Assembly (NCBI RefSeq): GCF_022698165.1 | Contig: NZ_JALDAY010000010.1 | Coordinates: forward strand, 186,001 to 250,000 | Reading direction: 5' to 3' | Origin: Streptomyces cylindrosporus | Lineage (GTDB): Bacteria > Actinomycetota > Actinomycetes > Streptomycetales > Streptomycetaceae | DNA length: 64,000 nucleotides | In this document: piece by piece, positions 28,452-37,078 of the stretch | Layout of the letters: the number at the start of each line of letters is the position of its first letter | Numbering within the stretch: position 1 is the stretch's first letter | Notes under the pieces: model-generated | The model's database searches: none | What the model was told of the DNA's origin: nothing | What the model saw: the letters and a program-made list of their open reading frames with translations, nothing else | Made by a program: the position numbers and the translations under genes

Positions 28452-29437
28452 CCGTGACCTTCGCCGACCTCGAACTGCCCGACCGGGTGCGCGACACCAT
28501 CGGCACCGAGCTGTGTCTGCTGCCCGACCCGACCCAGGACGTCGACCGGGCGCTCACCCGCTACCACCGCGTCTTCGCCGCCCTGCCGACCGAACTCCTC
28601 CAGCAGATCATGGACTTCGGCCGGCACAACGACTCCCCGGGCGTGATGCTCGTACGCAACCTGCCCCTGGACGAGAACCTGCCGCCCACGCCCGCGGACG
28701 GCGAGCCCAGCACCGCCAAGGCCAGCTTCGTCGCCGAGGGCGTGCTGCTGGGCCTCACCGGCCTGCTCGGCGAACCGATCGGCGTGCTCACCGAGAAGGC
28801 CGGCCGGCTCGTCCACGACGTCGTCCCGGTGCCGGAAGGAGCACGGGCCCAGACCAACCAGGGCTCCGCGGTCTTCCTCAACTTCCACAGCGACATCACC
28901 TACGACACCACCGGCCGCTACGACGTCGCCAACCCGGACTTCCTGGTGCTGAACTGCCTGCGCGGGGCCGCCGGGAACGACGCCCTCACCTACTACGCCG
29001 ACGCCCGCGACCTGTGCGCCGAACTCCCGGACGCGATCGTCGAGACCCTGCGCAGCCCCCTCTACCGGCTCAACGCGCCCGGCAGCTACACCCGCAGCGT
29101 GGGGGAGGAGGTGCTGTCCGAGCCCGTGCCGATCCTCAGCGGCGCGGCCCGCTTCCCGGAGATCGCCGTCTCCGCCAACGGCACCCGCCCCCTCACCCGG
29201 GGCGCCCGCGCCGCCCTGGACACCCTCCAGGAGGCCTGCCGGAGCGTCGCCCACGCGGTGCGCCTGCAACCGGGGCAGGCCCTCCTCATCAACAACCGCA
29301 AGGGCGTCCACGCCCGCTCCACCTTCCGGGCCCACTACGACGGACAAGACCGCTGGCTCCAACGCACCTACATCCGCCGCAACTTGTGGAACCTGCGGTA
29401 TCGCGCCACCCCGGAGGACCGGCGCGTTCATTACTGA
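28448..29437 (+). CDS. Fe(II)/2-oxoglutarate oxygenase, asparagine oxygenase/clavaminate synthase type
   Basis: 329 residues. TauD/CAS-like fold with the facial triad H147-x-D149 (NFHSDITYD) and distal H288 (KGVHARS), and the Arg that holds 2-oxoglutarate further on (DRWLQRTYIRRNLW). Close in layout to AsnO and VioC, which hydroxylate the beta-carbon of free Asn or Arg. Here the substrate could be aspartate, methylaspartate or a derivative. GTG at 28448 overlaps the kinase stop; a second GTG at 28454 is possible. Last gene of the + strand operon before the regulators. Confidence 0.85.
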   Translation: MTVTFADLELPDRVRDTIGTELCLLPDPTQDVDRALTRYHRVFAALPTELLQQIMDFGRHNDSPGVMLVRNLPLDENLPPTPADGEPSTAKASFVAEGVLLGLTGLLGEPIGVLTEKAGRLVHDVVPVPEGARAQTNQGSAVFLNFHSDITYDTTGRYDVANPDFLVLNCLRGAAGNDALTYYADARDLCAELPDAIVETLRSPLYRLNAPGSYTRSVGEEVLSEPVPILSGAARFPEIAVSANGTRPLTRGARAALDTLQEACRSVAHAVRLQPGQALLINNRKGVHARSTFRAHYDGQDRWLQRTYIRRNLWNLRYRATPEDRRVHY

Positions 29438-29557
29438 ATGCGCGCACCTACCTAACGCTTTCGCGCCCGCGCACCTCGCAAGGGAGTTCGGGCGGACGGG
29501 GCTCGCCTACGCTGGAACGGCGAGAGGCAGTGCTCGACGACTTCGTGGGGTGAGGAA

Positions 29558-30565
29558 TTGACGGGTGGGATTCCTCTACTGGGCGAACTGGCGGTGAAGG
29601 CCTACGAAACGGCCCTCCAGAAGGGCCGCTTCGAGGACGAGGAGATCGCCGCCGCCACCGGAGCGGACCTCGGCGCCGTCGAGGAGGTGCGCAAGTCCCT
29701 CCAGGACCTGCACCTCCTCAGCCAACCCGCGCCCGGACGACCCGTCGTCCCCCTCGACCCCGAGGTCGCCGAGGCCGAACTCGTCACCCCGCTGGAGGTC
29801 GAGATCGGCCGCCGACGGCGCGAGATCGGCCGTATCCACGAGGAGTTGCGCACCCTCGCCGCCGACTACCGCGCCCGGCCGAGCGGCGGCCCCGCCGCCG
29901 ACGTGCCCATCACCGTCCTCGACGACGTCGAGGAGGTGCGGCGCGAGATCGACCGCGCCCGCTACGGCTGCACGGAGGAGCGCATGAGCCTCCAGTCCGG
30001 CGGCGGCCGCCCGCCCGAACTCCTGGAGGCGGACCGGGAACACACCCTGGAGCTGCTGCGCCGGGGCGTCCGCGTGCGCACCCTCTACCAGCACACCGCC
30101 CGCACCAGCCTCGCCACCCGCACCTATGTCCAGGAGGTCACCCGCCAGGGCGCCGAGGTGCGCACCGTCGACGAGCTCTCCGAACGGCTCATCATCTACG
30201 ACCGCAGGATCGCGTTCATCCCCAAGGAGCGCACCGGCAGCCGGCCGCCCGGCGCCGCCGTCATCACCGAGCCGACGGTCGTCGGATATCTCGCCCGCAG
30301 CTTCGAGTCGGTCTGGCAGATCGGCCGCCCCTTCGAGGTGGGCCGGCAGACCGCCGAACACCCGCAAGTCGCCGAAGAAGTACGGCATTCCATCATCCGC
30401 CTGATGGCGCTCGGCCTCAAGGACGAAGTCATCGCGCGCAGGCTGGGAATGGCGACCCGCACCTGCCGGCGCCACATCTCCGCGATCATGGAGGAAATGG
30501 GCGCCGTCAGCCGTTTCCAGGCGGGCCTGATAATCGGCCGTGAAAACGGGGATGTTGGCAGCTAG
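29558..30565 (+). CDS. LuxR-type HTH transcriptional regulator
   Basis: 335 residues. C-terminal LuxR HTH (LMALGLKDEVIARRLGMATRTCRRHISAIMEEM, residues ~278-312) and an N-terminal winged/TrmB-like segment (VKAYETALQKGRFEDEEIAAATG), followed by a PLD-like effector region (VRTLYQHTARTSLATRTYVQEV). This layout is common in Streptomyces pathway regulators. The start is uncertain: TTG 29558 has GAGG only two bases upstream; GTG 29594 is an in-frame alternative that removes 12 residues. The 120-bp gap before it holds no clear terminator. Likely a pathway-specific activator of the cluster. Confidence 0.8.
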   Translation: MTGGIPLLGELAVKAYETALQKGRFEDEEIAAATGADLGAVEEVRKSLQDLHLLSQPAPGRPVVPLDPEVAEAELVTPLEVEIGRRRREIGRIHEELRTLAADYRARPSGGPAADVPITVLDDVEEVRREIDRARYGCTEERMSLQSGGGRPPELLEADREHTLELLRRGVRVRTLYQHTARTSLATRTYVQEVTRQGAEVRTVDELSERLIIYDRRIAFIPKERTGSRPPGAAVITEPTVVGYLARSFESVWQIGRPFEVGRQTAEHPQVAEEVRHSIIRLMALGLKDEVIARRLGMATRTCRRHISAIMEEMGAVSRFQAGLIIGRENGDVGS

Positions 30566-30625
30566 CTGACGCCGCGTGGCCCGAATGGGACATCGCCCGG
30601 ACATGGCGCACCCGGCCTCCCGGTG

Positions 30626-30667
30626 ATTCGCTGTACTGGGAAATCCATCGTCGGAAATCCAGCGAAT
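30626..30667. promoter_or_regulatory. LysR-gene promoter with inverted and direct repeats
   Basis: ATTCGCTG (30626-30633) and CAGCGAAT (30660-30667) form a perfect 8-bp inverted repeat with a 26-bp spacer. Inside it GGAAATCC occurs at 30639-30646 and 30653-30660, 14 bp apart. The element ends 24 bp before the LysR ATG. It fits an autoregulatory LysR-type site and shares GGAAATCC with the region before the mutase genes. Confidence 0.5.
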
Positions 30668-30691
30668 GTCGGCCCATGCAGGGAGAAGACC

Positions 30692-31588
30692 ATGGACATC
30701 AGGCAGCTGGCGGCGTTCCACAAGGTGGCCACGCTGCTCAGCTTCTCGAAGGCGGCGACGGAGCTGAAGTACGCGCAGTCCAGCGTCACCAGCCAGATCA
30801 AGGGGCTGGAGATGTCCCTCGGCGTCGACCTCTTCGACCGTCTCGGCGGCCGTATCCAGCTCACCGAGGCGGGGCAGCGGCTGCTGCCGTACGCCGAGCA
30901 GATGCTGGCCCTGGCCGGCGAGGCCCGCGGCGCCACGGTCGGCTCCGGGGACCCCTCCGGCGTCCTCACCATCGGCTCCATGGAGAGCATCACCTCGTAC
31001 CGGATGCCGCCCCTGCTGGAGTTCTTCCACCACCGCTACCCGGCCCTGCACATCGTGCTGCGCCCCAGCCTGTGCGCCGAGACCTGCCACGCGCTGCGCC
31101 AGGGCATGTTCGACATGGGCTTCCTCATGGAGGCGGAGACCCAGCACCCCGGCGTCCAGACGGAGGTGCTCGGCTCCGAACCGCTCACGGTGGTGGCGGC
31201 CCCCGACCACCCGCTGACCCAGCTCCCCAAGGTGACGACCGAGGAACTGCGCCGCACCCAGGTGATATCGGCGGAGGCCGGCTGCGCCTACCGGGAGCTG
31301 TTCGAGGCGGAGTTGAACGACGGCACGGGCGAGGCGCTGCCCTTCCTGGAATTCGGCACGATCGAATCCATCAAGCGGGGCGTTGCGGCGGGCCTCGGCA
31401 TAAGCCTGCTGCCGACGGCCTGCGTCCAGGACACGCTGGATACCGGAATTCTGGTCGAGCTGGAATGGGACATCCCTTTCGAGGTGTTCACCCAGCTCGC
31501 CTGGCGACGCGGAAAGAACCTCACCCGGGAAATGCGGGTGTTCACCGACCAGTCGATCCGGTTCCTGGCCGAGGAATACGGCCGTTGA
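30692..31588 (+). CDS. LysR-family transcriptional regulator
   Basis: 298 residues. N-terminal winged HTH (MDIRQLAAFHKVATLLSFSKAA, SSVTSQIKGLE, LFDRLGGRIQLTEAG) and a LysR substrate-binding domain from ~88 (GVLTIGSMESITSYRMPPLL). Start at ATG 30692, the normal LysR N-terminus, with GGGAGAAG upstream; an in-frame start 23 residues earlier adds no domain. It is convergent with the LLM oxidoreductase, the stops being 3 bp apart. It probably controls cluster 1 or both flanking clusters through the repeats in its promoter. Confidence 0.9.
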   Translation: MDIRQLAAFHKVATLLSFSKAATELKYAQSSVTSQIKGLEMSLGVDLFDRLGGRIQLTEAGQRLLPYAEQMLALAGEARGATVGSGDPSGVLTIGSMESITSYRMPPLLEFFHHRYPALHIVLRPSLCAETCHALRQGMFDMGFLMEAETQHPGVQTEVLGSEPLTVVAAPDHPLTQLPKVTTEELRRTQVISAEAGCAYRELFEAELNDGTGEALPFLEFGTIESIKRGVAAGLGISLLPTACVQDTLDTGILVELEWDIPFEVFTQLAWRRGKNLTREMRVFTDQSIRFLAEEYGR

Positions 31589-31591
31589 GGG

Positions 31592-32485
31592 TCATTCACG
31601 GGCGATCGGCGCCAGTTCGCGGAGGGTGCTGCGGAGCGTGCGGATGTGGTCGTCCACCGTTCCCAGCCCCATTCCCATCGTGCTCAGACACAGATGCGTC
31701 GCCCCCAGGTCACGCCAACCGGCCACGAAGTCCGGCCACTTGGCCTCCGGCACCTCCGAGAGCTTCAGCCGGGCCTCGAAGCCCAGCCGGGACGGATCCC
31801 GGCCCGCCTGCACGGCGTACGAGCGCACCCGCCCCACCGCCGCCCGCGCCGCCTCGTCCGGCGGGCGCTGCGGCAGCCAGCCGTCCCCGAGGCGTCCCAC
31901 CCGCCGCAGCACCGGCTCCGCCTCCCCGCCGAACCACACGGGGATACGGCCCCGTACGGGCCGCGGGAGGATCCCGGCGTCCTCGATCCGGTGCCAGCGG
32001 CCCTCGAAGGTGACCGTCGGGGACGTCCACAGCGCCCGCAGCGCCTCCACCTGCTCGGCACTCCGGGCGCCCCGGTCGGTGAAGGCCGCGCCGAGGGCGT
32101 CGTACTCCACCCGGTTCCAGCCGATGCCCACGCCCAGTCGCAGCCGGCCGCCGCTGAGCACGTCGACCTCCGCCGCCTGCTTGGCGACCAGTGCCGTCTG
32201 GCGCTGCGGGAGCACCAGGACGCCGGTGACCAGCTCCAGCGAGCGGGTGACACCGGCGAGGTAGCCGAACAGCACGAAGACCTCGTGGAAGAGGTCGTCA
32301 CTGGTGTAGCCGTACCAGCCGGGGCGGCTCGCGGTGCCGGCGCCGAGCACGTGGTCGAAGGCGACCGCGTGCTGGAATCCCAGCCCCTCCACCGCCTCCG
32401 CCCACGCGCGCACGGCGCCCGGGTCCGCGCCGATCTCCGTCTGCGGGAACACCGCCCCGATCCGCATGGCTGTGCGGTTCCGCAT
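31592..32485 (-). CDS. LLM-class flavin/F420-dependent oxidoreductase
   Basis: 297 residues, bacterial luciferase-like TIM barrel: MRIGAVFPQTEIGADPGAV, FDHVLGAG, GVLVLPQRQTALVAKQAAEVDVLSGGRLRLGVGIGWN, PRPVRGRIPVWFGG. Family members use reduced FMN or F420; the F420-dependent branch in actinomycetes commonly has this GRxxLGVGxGWN block. GTG is not needed: ATG at 32485 or 32467 can start it, neither with a strong Shine-Dalgarno; AGGCGG precedes the first. A 22-codon ORF ends 11 nt upstream. Convergent with lysR. Confidence 0.82.
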   Translation of the reverse strand: MRNRTAMRIGAVFPQTEIGADPGAVRAWAEAVEGLGFQHAVAFDHVLGAGTASRPGWYGYTSDDLFHEVFVLFGYLAGVTRSLELVTGVLVLPQRQTALVAKQAAEVDVLSGGRLRLGVGIGWNRVEYDALGAAFTDRGARSAEQVEALRALWTSPTVTFEGRWHRIEDAGILPRPVRGRIPVWFGGEAEPVLRRVGRLGDGWLPQRPPDEAARAAVGRVRSYAVQAGRDPSRLGFEARLKLSEVPEAKWPDFVAGWRDLGATHLCLSTMGMGLGTVDDHIRTLRSTLRELAPIARE

Positions 32486-32496
32486 GGTCCGGCCGC

Positions 32497-32565
32497 CTAG
32501 CCGACCAGACCCCAGCCGTCGTCCTCGCCGGATGTCCCGCGCCTGTTCCCTGCGGCGTTCACCAT
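32497..32565 (-). CDS. Candidate 22-residue peptide ahead of the LLM oxidoreductase
   Basis: ATG at 32565 with a very strong Shine-Dalgarno (AGGAGG, 5 nt spacing) opens a 22-codon frame ending in TAG at 32497, 11 nt before the oxidoreductase start. The peptide is charged at the front (GNRRG) and ends GEDDGWGLVG. It has no signal sequence. It could be a leader ORF for translational coupling or attenuation, or a RiPP precursor with a Trp-containing tail. No RiPP maturase is visible nearby, so the precursor idea is weak. Nineteen of 22 codons end in G or C. Confidence 0.4.
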   Translation of the reverse strand: MVNAAGNRRGTSGEDDGWGLVG

Positions 32566-32672
32566 CGGTTCCTCCTCGTGGGTCGATCCCGTCGTCGTCC
32601 CACCCTCACCGCCCCGCGCCACGCACGGAGCGCGCCCGGCACCCGGAGCCGGGCACTCCGTCAGACGGGGAA

Positions 32673-32713
32673 TGACACTGCGTCAAGTGACCTGTCAGAT
32701 CAAATGAACTGAC
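32673..32713. promoter_or_regulatory. Two TGAC/GTCA inverted repeats in the divergent promoter region
   Basis: TGAC-N5-GTCA at 32673-32685 and GTCAG-N10-CTGAC at 32694-32713 lie in an AT-richer stretch between the LLM gene (minus) and the first SnoaL gene (plus). The 357-bp gap otherwise holds the small minus-strand ORF. The sites fit a dimeric regulator controlling both directions. Confidence 0.4.
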
Positions 32714-32842
32714 GTAGTACCGGGTCGGAGCTCGCAGAGTGTGCCGGTCGGGCACCGCACCGGGACCTCGCGCCCGGACCCCCTCACTAGCGTCGGCCGG
32801 GACCGCCTCGCCCAACACCACGGCATGCCAACGGAGTTGACC

Positions 32843-33295
32843 ATGAGTCCCGCCGAAGACCGGCTCGACGCCATCGAGACCTGCACCCGGATGCTGTGGC
32901 ACGTCGACCTGCGGCAGTGGGACGCCCTCCCGGCCCTGCTCGCGGAGAAGGTGACGCTGGACTACACGAGCCTGTTCGGCGGGCAGCCGTCCACGAGCAC
33001 GCCCGACCGGATCATCGCCGACTGGCGGGCCGGGCTCGGCCACCTCAGGGCGACCCAGCACATGATCGGCAACCAGATCGCCGAGGTGCGCGGGGACGAA
33101 GCGGTGGTCACCGCCCACTTCCAGGCCACCCACCTGCTGCCCAACGCGTACGGCGGCGCGACCTGGACGCTCGGCGGCCGCTACCGCTTCGACCTGGCCC
33201 GCACCACCGCCGGCTGGCGCATCGCCGGCGTGGTGATGACGGCCCTGTGGGCGGACGGCAACCAGCAGATCATGACCCCTCCGGACAGCCAGTAG
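32843..33295 (+). CDS. SnoaL-like (NTF2-fold) protein
   Basis: 150 residues, NTF2-like fold (DRLDAIETCTRMLWHVDLRQWDALPALLAEKVTLDYTSLFGG, GGRYRFDLARTTAGWRIAGVVMTALW). This fold includes polyketide cyclases, dehydratases and hydroxylases such as SnoaL. GGAG sits 6 nt before ATG 32843; an ATG 18 nt earlier lacks such a site. First gene of a long + strand series. It may act on the same substrate as the next SnoaL protein. Confidence 0.75.
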   Translation: MSPAEDRLDAIETCTRMLWHVDLRQWDALPALLAEKVTLDYTSLFGGQPSTSTPDRIIADWRAGLGHLRATQHMIGNQIAEVRGDEAVVTAHFQATHLLPNAYGGATWTLGGRYRFDLARTTAGWRIAGVVMTALWADGNQQIMTPPDSQ

Positions 33296-33323
33296 GCCGC
33301 AACGGCGGCCGCAAGGAGACGAC

Positions 33324-33761
33324 ATGAGCGACCTCACCGAGCAGACCCGGGACGTGGCCAAGCGGTGGTTCGCCGCCCTGACCAGCGGCGACTTCGGCAC
33401 CGCGCTCGGGCTCCTCGCCGACGACGTCGAATGGATCAACTACCGCCCCGTGCCCGGCTACAACGACGACATGAAGTGGATCGGCACCCTGCACTCCAGC
33501 ACCGAAGTGGCCGACAGCGTCGGGGTGTTCGCCGGACAGTGCGACGTGATCTCCGAGGAGCTGCTCGACCTCGTCGTCGAGGGCGAGAAGGCCGCCGGGA
33601 TCATCCACGAGATCTCCCGGGTCAAGGAGACCGGCATCGACTTCGAGATCATCTTCACCCACTGGCTGACCGTACGCGACGGCCGGATCGTCCGCTGGGA
33701 GTCCCACACCGACCCCTCCCAGATCATCCGCGCCATCCGCGGCGGGGCGGTGACCTCATGA
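33324..33761 (+). CDS. SnoaL-like (NTF2-fold) protein, second type
   Basis: 145 residues of the SnoaL/limonene-epoxide-hydrolase-like fold (AKRWFAALTSGDFGTALGLLADDVEWIN, FIFTHWL-type strand IIFTHWLTVRDGRIVRWESHTDPSQI). Clearly different from the preceding protein. Strong AAGGAG before the ATG. Its stop overlaps the ankyrin gene by ATGA, tying a small catalytic-fold protein to a protein-interaction protein. Confidence 0.75.
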   Translation: MSDLTEQTRDVAKRWFAALTSGDFGTALGLLADDVEWINYRPVPGYNDDMKWIGTLHSSTEVADSVGVFAGQCDVISEELLDLVVEGEKAAGIIHEISRVKETGIDFEIIFTHWLTVRDGRIVRWESHTDPSQIIRAIRGGAVTS

Positions 33762-34792
33762 GCGCCGAGCTCGTCGCGGCCGTACGCGCCCGCGCCGCCG
33801 AGGACGTCAGGCGGCTGCTCGACGCGGGCGCCGACCCGAGCACCCGGGAGCACTCCTCCGGGCTCACCGTCCTGATGATCGCCGCGGGCCAGGCCGACCC
33901 GGCCACCGTCGCGACGCTCCTCGCCTCCGGCGCCGACGTCCACACCGCCGACAGCCGCGCCGGCGCCACCGCGCTGCACAAGGCCTGCCAGGGCGGCAGC
34001 CTCGACGTCACCCGGCAACTCGTCGAGGCCGGCGCCTTCGTGGACGCCGTCGCCCCCACCACCGGGCACACCCCGCTGATGGACGCCCTCTGGTACAAGT
34101 ACCCGGACCTCGTGGAGTACCTCCTCGACCAGGGCGCCGGCCTCAAGCTCCACACCCACTACGGCTTCTCGCTGGAGGAGCACTTCGCCTACGAGCTGAA
34201 CGTCAACACCTTCGGCAAGGACAAGCTCCTGCGCGCCGAGCAGCTCCTCAAGGAGCGCCGCGAGCACGACGCGAACACCGTCGAGGCCCAGCCCCTGATG
34301 GCGGCCACCGCCGCCGGGGACGCCGAGAAGGTACGTCAACTCCTCGCCGACGGCGCCGAGGTGGACGCCCGCGCCCCCTTCCTCAACGGCTTCAACGACG
34401 CCCACACCCCGCTGCTCGTCGCCTCCCGCGACGGCCACGGCGAGATCGTCCAGCTGCTGCTCGCCGCGGGCGCCGACATCAACGCCGTCGAGCCCTGCTT
34501 CGGCGCGGTACCCCTGCACAAGGCCGTCTACAACGGCCACACCGGCATCACCGCCGACCTGGTCGCCCACCCCGGCATCGACCTCGACTTCCAGGGCGCC
34601 ACCAACGGCTACACCCCGCTGCACGACGCCCTGTGGCACGGCTACGCCGACTGCGTGACCGTCCTGCTGGACGCGGGCGCCCGCACCGACCTGGTCGGCC
34701 ACGACGGCAAGACCCCGCTCGACCTCGCCGTCGAGGTCTTCGGCGACGACGACCCGATCACGCGGCGGCTGACGGCGCTCGTCGCGTCGTAA
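33758..34792 (+). CDS. Ankyrin-repeat protein
   Basis: 344 residues built of about nine ankyrin repeats (GLTVLMIAAGQADPATVATLLASGAD, GATALHKACQGGSLDVTRQLVEAGA, HTPLLVASRDGHGEIVQLLLAAGAD, YTPLHDALWHGYADCVTVLLDAGA). No catalytic domain, signal peptide or membrane segment. Ankyrin proteins bind other proteins; inside this operon it may assemble the small tailoring enzymes. Rare in Streptomyces biosynthetic clusters. Confidence 0.9.
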   Translation: MSAELVAAVRARAAEDVRRLLDAGADPSTREHSSGLTVLMIAAGQADPATVATLLASGADVHTADSRAGATALHKACQGGSLDVTRQLVEAGAFVDAVAPTTGHTPLMDALWYKYPDLVEYLLDQGAGLKLHTHYGFSLEEHFAYELNVNTFGKDKLLRAEQLLKERREHDANTVEAQPLMAATAAGDAEKVRQLLADGAEVDARAPFLNGFNDAHTPLLVASRDGHGEIVQLLLAAGADINAVEPCFGAVPLHKAVYNGHTGITADLVAHPGIDLDFQGATNGYTPLHDALWHGYADCVTVLLDAGARTDLVGHDGKTPLDLAVEVFGDDDPITRRLTALVAS

Positions 34793-34816
34793 CCCCAACT
34801 GCCCTAAGGAACCCCG

Positions 34817-35125
34817 ATGTTGTTCTACGTCCAGATGCGCTGGAACCACGAGGGACGGATCTCCCTGGACGAGCTCTGGGAGATCGAGCGCGAAGAGGCC
34901 GAGCACGCCCAGGAGACCCTCGACTCCGGCTTCGCGGTCGGCCTGTGGAAGGTCGCCGCGCAGAAGCGGGTGATCGGGATCATCGAGTCCCCGAGCGCCG
35001 AGGAGCTGGACCGGACCGCGCTCGGCCGGCTGCCGATGCGCGAGTACCTCGAGTTCGAGGAGGTCTGGCCGCTGCGGGACTACCTCGGCTTCGCCGAGGA
35101 CGTCAAGAAGGCCTACAAGGTCTGA
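34817..35125 (+). CDS. Muconolactone-isomerase-like small protein
   Basis: 102 residues, MLFYVQMRWNHEGRISLDELWEIEREEAEHAQETLDSG and IGIIESPSAEELDRTALGRLPM recall the muconolactone delta-isomerase/YciI dimeric alpha-beta barrel. Such proteins isomerise lactones in aromatic breakdown or are reused as cyclases. The 24-nt gap after the ankyrin gene carries AAGGAAC before the ATG. Exact reaction unknown. Confidence 0.65.
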   Translation: MLFYVQMRWNHEGRISLDELWEIEREEAEHAQETLDSGFAVGLWKVAAQKRVIGIIESPSAEELDRTALGRLPMREYLEFEEVWPLRDYLGFAEDVKKAYKV

Positions 35126-35150
35126 CCGTCCACTTCTTCTGGAGATGGCC

Positions 35151-35858
35151 ATGATCCACCAGCTGATCTTCGCCCACCCCAAACCCGGCATGTCCGAGCA
35201 GGAGTTCCAGGACTACTGGGTCAACACCCACGCCGTGCAGTACGCGAGCAGGATCCCGCAGATCAGGAAGTACCTGATCGACACCCGCATCCCCTTCGGG
35301 CCGGAGCCCGAGGACCCCCTGTGGAGCGGCATCGCGGAGATCTGGCTGGAGAACGAGCAGGAGCAGCTCGCCTCCCTGCAGACCCCCGAGTTCCTGGAGG
35401 GCGCCCGGCTCGACGAGCCGAGGTGGGCCGCCTTCTGGCGGACCGTCGTCCTCGACACCGACGCGCACGTCCTGCGGGCCGGGGACCACCCGGCGCCCGC
35501 GGACGGCGTGAAGATCGTCGCCCTGGTGAAGCGGAACGAGGGCACCACCGTGGAGCAGTTCCGCGAGCGCAGCCTCGGCGCGCACGCCGAGCTGATGCTC
35601 CAGGTGCCCGGCCTGCGCCGCTACCTGCAGTGCTTCACCCGCGACGGCGCCTACGCCATCGGCGAGGCCCTCCTCGACGCGGCCTACCTGCTCTCCTTCG
35701 ACAGCCTCGAAGACCTGGAGAAGGCCGCCGCCTCCGAGGAGTACGCGCGGGCCAAGGACGACCTCGTCACCTTCGTGCAGCCCCGCTATCTGCACCACAT
35801 GGCGGTCAAGGAGCACTGGATCATCGGCTCGGAGGACAGCGCACGTGAACACGGCTGA
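35151..35858 (+). CDS. Tandem EthD-domain protein
   Basis: 235 residues with two EthD-like dimeric alpha/beta-barrel domains (IHQLIFAHPKPGMSEQEFQDYWVNTHA, 1-110; VKIVALVKRNEGTTVEQFRERSLGAHAELM, ~118-225). EthD folds appear in polyketide cyclases and ring-closing or decarboxylating enzymes. GGAG at 35141-35144 fits ATG 35151 (6 nt), not the ATG at 35145. The gene overlaps the MFS gene by 14 nt. Confidence 0.75.
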   Translation: MIHQLIFAHPKPGMSEQEFQDYWVNTHAVQYASRIPQIRKYLIDTRIPFGPEPEDPLWSGIAEIWLENEQEQLASLQTPEFLEGARLDEPRWAAFWRTVVLDTDAHVLRAGDHPAPADGVKIVALVKRNEGTTVEQFRERSLGAHAELMLQVPGLRRYLQCFTRDGAYAIGEALLDAAYLLSFDSLEDLEKAAASEEYARAKDDLVTFVQPRYLHHMAVKEHWIIGSEDSAREHG

Positions 35859-37068
35859 GAACCCTCGGCGTACCCAACTGGCCCTGGGCACCCTCGCCCT
35901 GGGAGCCTTCGTCATCGGTACGGCCGAACTCGTCATCGTCGGCATCCTCAATCTCATCGCCGAGGACACCGGTGTCTCGGTCGGCACGGCCGGCCTGCTC
36001 GTCACCGCCTACGCCCTCGGCATCTGCATCGGCGGTCCACTGCTGACGGCCGCGACCATCCGCCTCGGCCGCCACACGCTGCTGTGGTCGGCGCTGTCGG
36101 TGTTCCTCGTCGGCAACCTGCTCGCCGCGCTCACCACCAGCTTCGGCGCGCTGATCGTGGCCCGCGTCATCACCGGCGCCATCCACGGCCTGTTCATCGG
36201 CGTGGCCTCCGCGCTCGCCGCGCACCTGGTGCCCGCCGGGCAGCAGGGCCGGGCCGTGGCCATGGTGTTCGGCGGGATCGCGGTGTCGACCGTCATCGGC
36301 GTGCCGCTGGGCACCCTGGTCGGCAACGCGATCGGCTGGCAGGCCACCTTCGTCGGCATCGTCGCGCTGGGCGCGGTGGCCCTGGTCGCCACCCTCGCCC
36401 TCGTGCCGCGGATCGGCATCACCGGACCCACCGGGCTCGGCGCACAGGCCAAACACGCCTTCGCGCCAAGGGTGTTGGCCCAGCTCGGCGTCGGACTGCT
36501 GCTGCTCGGCGGCCAGTTCGCGGCCTTCACCTACCTCGCCTCCTACCTGGAGGACGTCACCGGCATCTCCGGCGGAGCCGTCAGCGCCTTCCTCCTCGTG
36601 TACGGAATCGCCAGCGCCGTGGGCGTGTTCGGCGGCGGCCGGTTCGCGGACCGGGGCGCGGCGACCACGCTCGTCGTCGCCAACATCGCGCTCGCCCTCA
36701 TCCTCACCGCCCTGCACTACGTCGGCGACAACGCGGCCCTGACCGCGGTCGCCCTCGCCGTGTGGGGGCTGGTCGGCTTCGGGCTCGTGCCCTCCTTCCA
36801 GCTGCGGGTGATCACCCTCGCCGGACCCGGCGGCGACCTCGCGGCCACCCTCGGCGCCTCTGCGGTCAACGCCGGCATCGCCGGGGGAGCGGCGGCGGGC
36901 GGCTGGGCGGTGGAGAGCCACGGCGTCGACTCCGTGTTCGTCCTGGCCCTGATCGTCATGGTCGTCGCCCTGCCCGCGACCTGGGCGGCCACACGACTGC
37001 GCCCGGCGGCCGACGAGCCGGCCCGGCCGCTGTCCCCCGTGGCCGACCCGGTCTCCGATCCCCTCTGA
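35845..37068 (+). CDS. MFS transporter, DHA1 (AraJ/sugar-efflux-like) family
   Basis: 407 residues, twelve predicted membrane segments, motif A-like loop (GGPLLTAATIRLGRHTLLWSALSV), FVIGTAELVIVGILNLIAEDTGVSVGTAGLLVTAYALG as in AraJ/YdhP efflux permeases. GTG start at 35845 lies inside the EthD gene. It probably exports the product of region 2 or gives resistance. Confidence 0.88.
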   Translation: MNTAENPRRTQLALGTLALGAFVIGTAELVIVGILNLIAEDTGVSVGTAGLLVTAYALGICIGGPLLTAATIRLGRHTLLWSALSVFLVGNLLAALTTSFGALIVARVITGAIHGLFIGVASALAAHLVPAGQQGRAVAMVFGGIAVSTVIGVPLGTLVGNAIGWQATFVGIVALGAVALVATLALVPRIGITGPTGLGAQAKHAFAPRVLAQLGVGLLLLGGQFAAFTYLASYLEDVTGISGGAVSAFLLVYGIASAVGVFGGGRFADRGAATTLVVANIALALILTALHYVGDNAALTAVALAVWGLVGFGLVPSFQLRVITLAGPGGDLAATLGASAVNAGIAGGAAAGGWAVESHGVDSVFVLALIVMVVALPATWAATRLRPAADEPARPLSPVADPVSDPL

Positions 37069-37078
37069 GGAGCGACCC

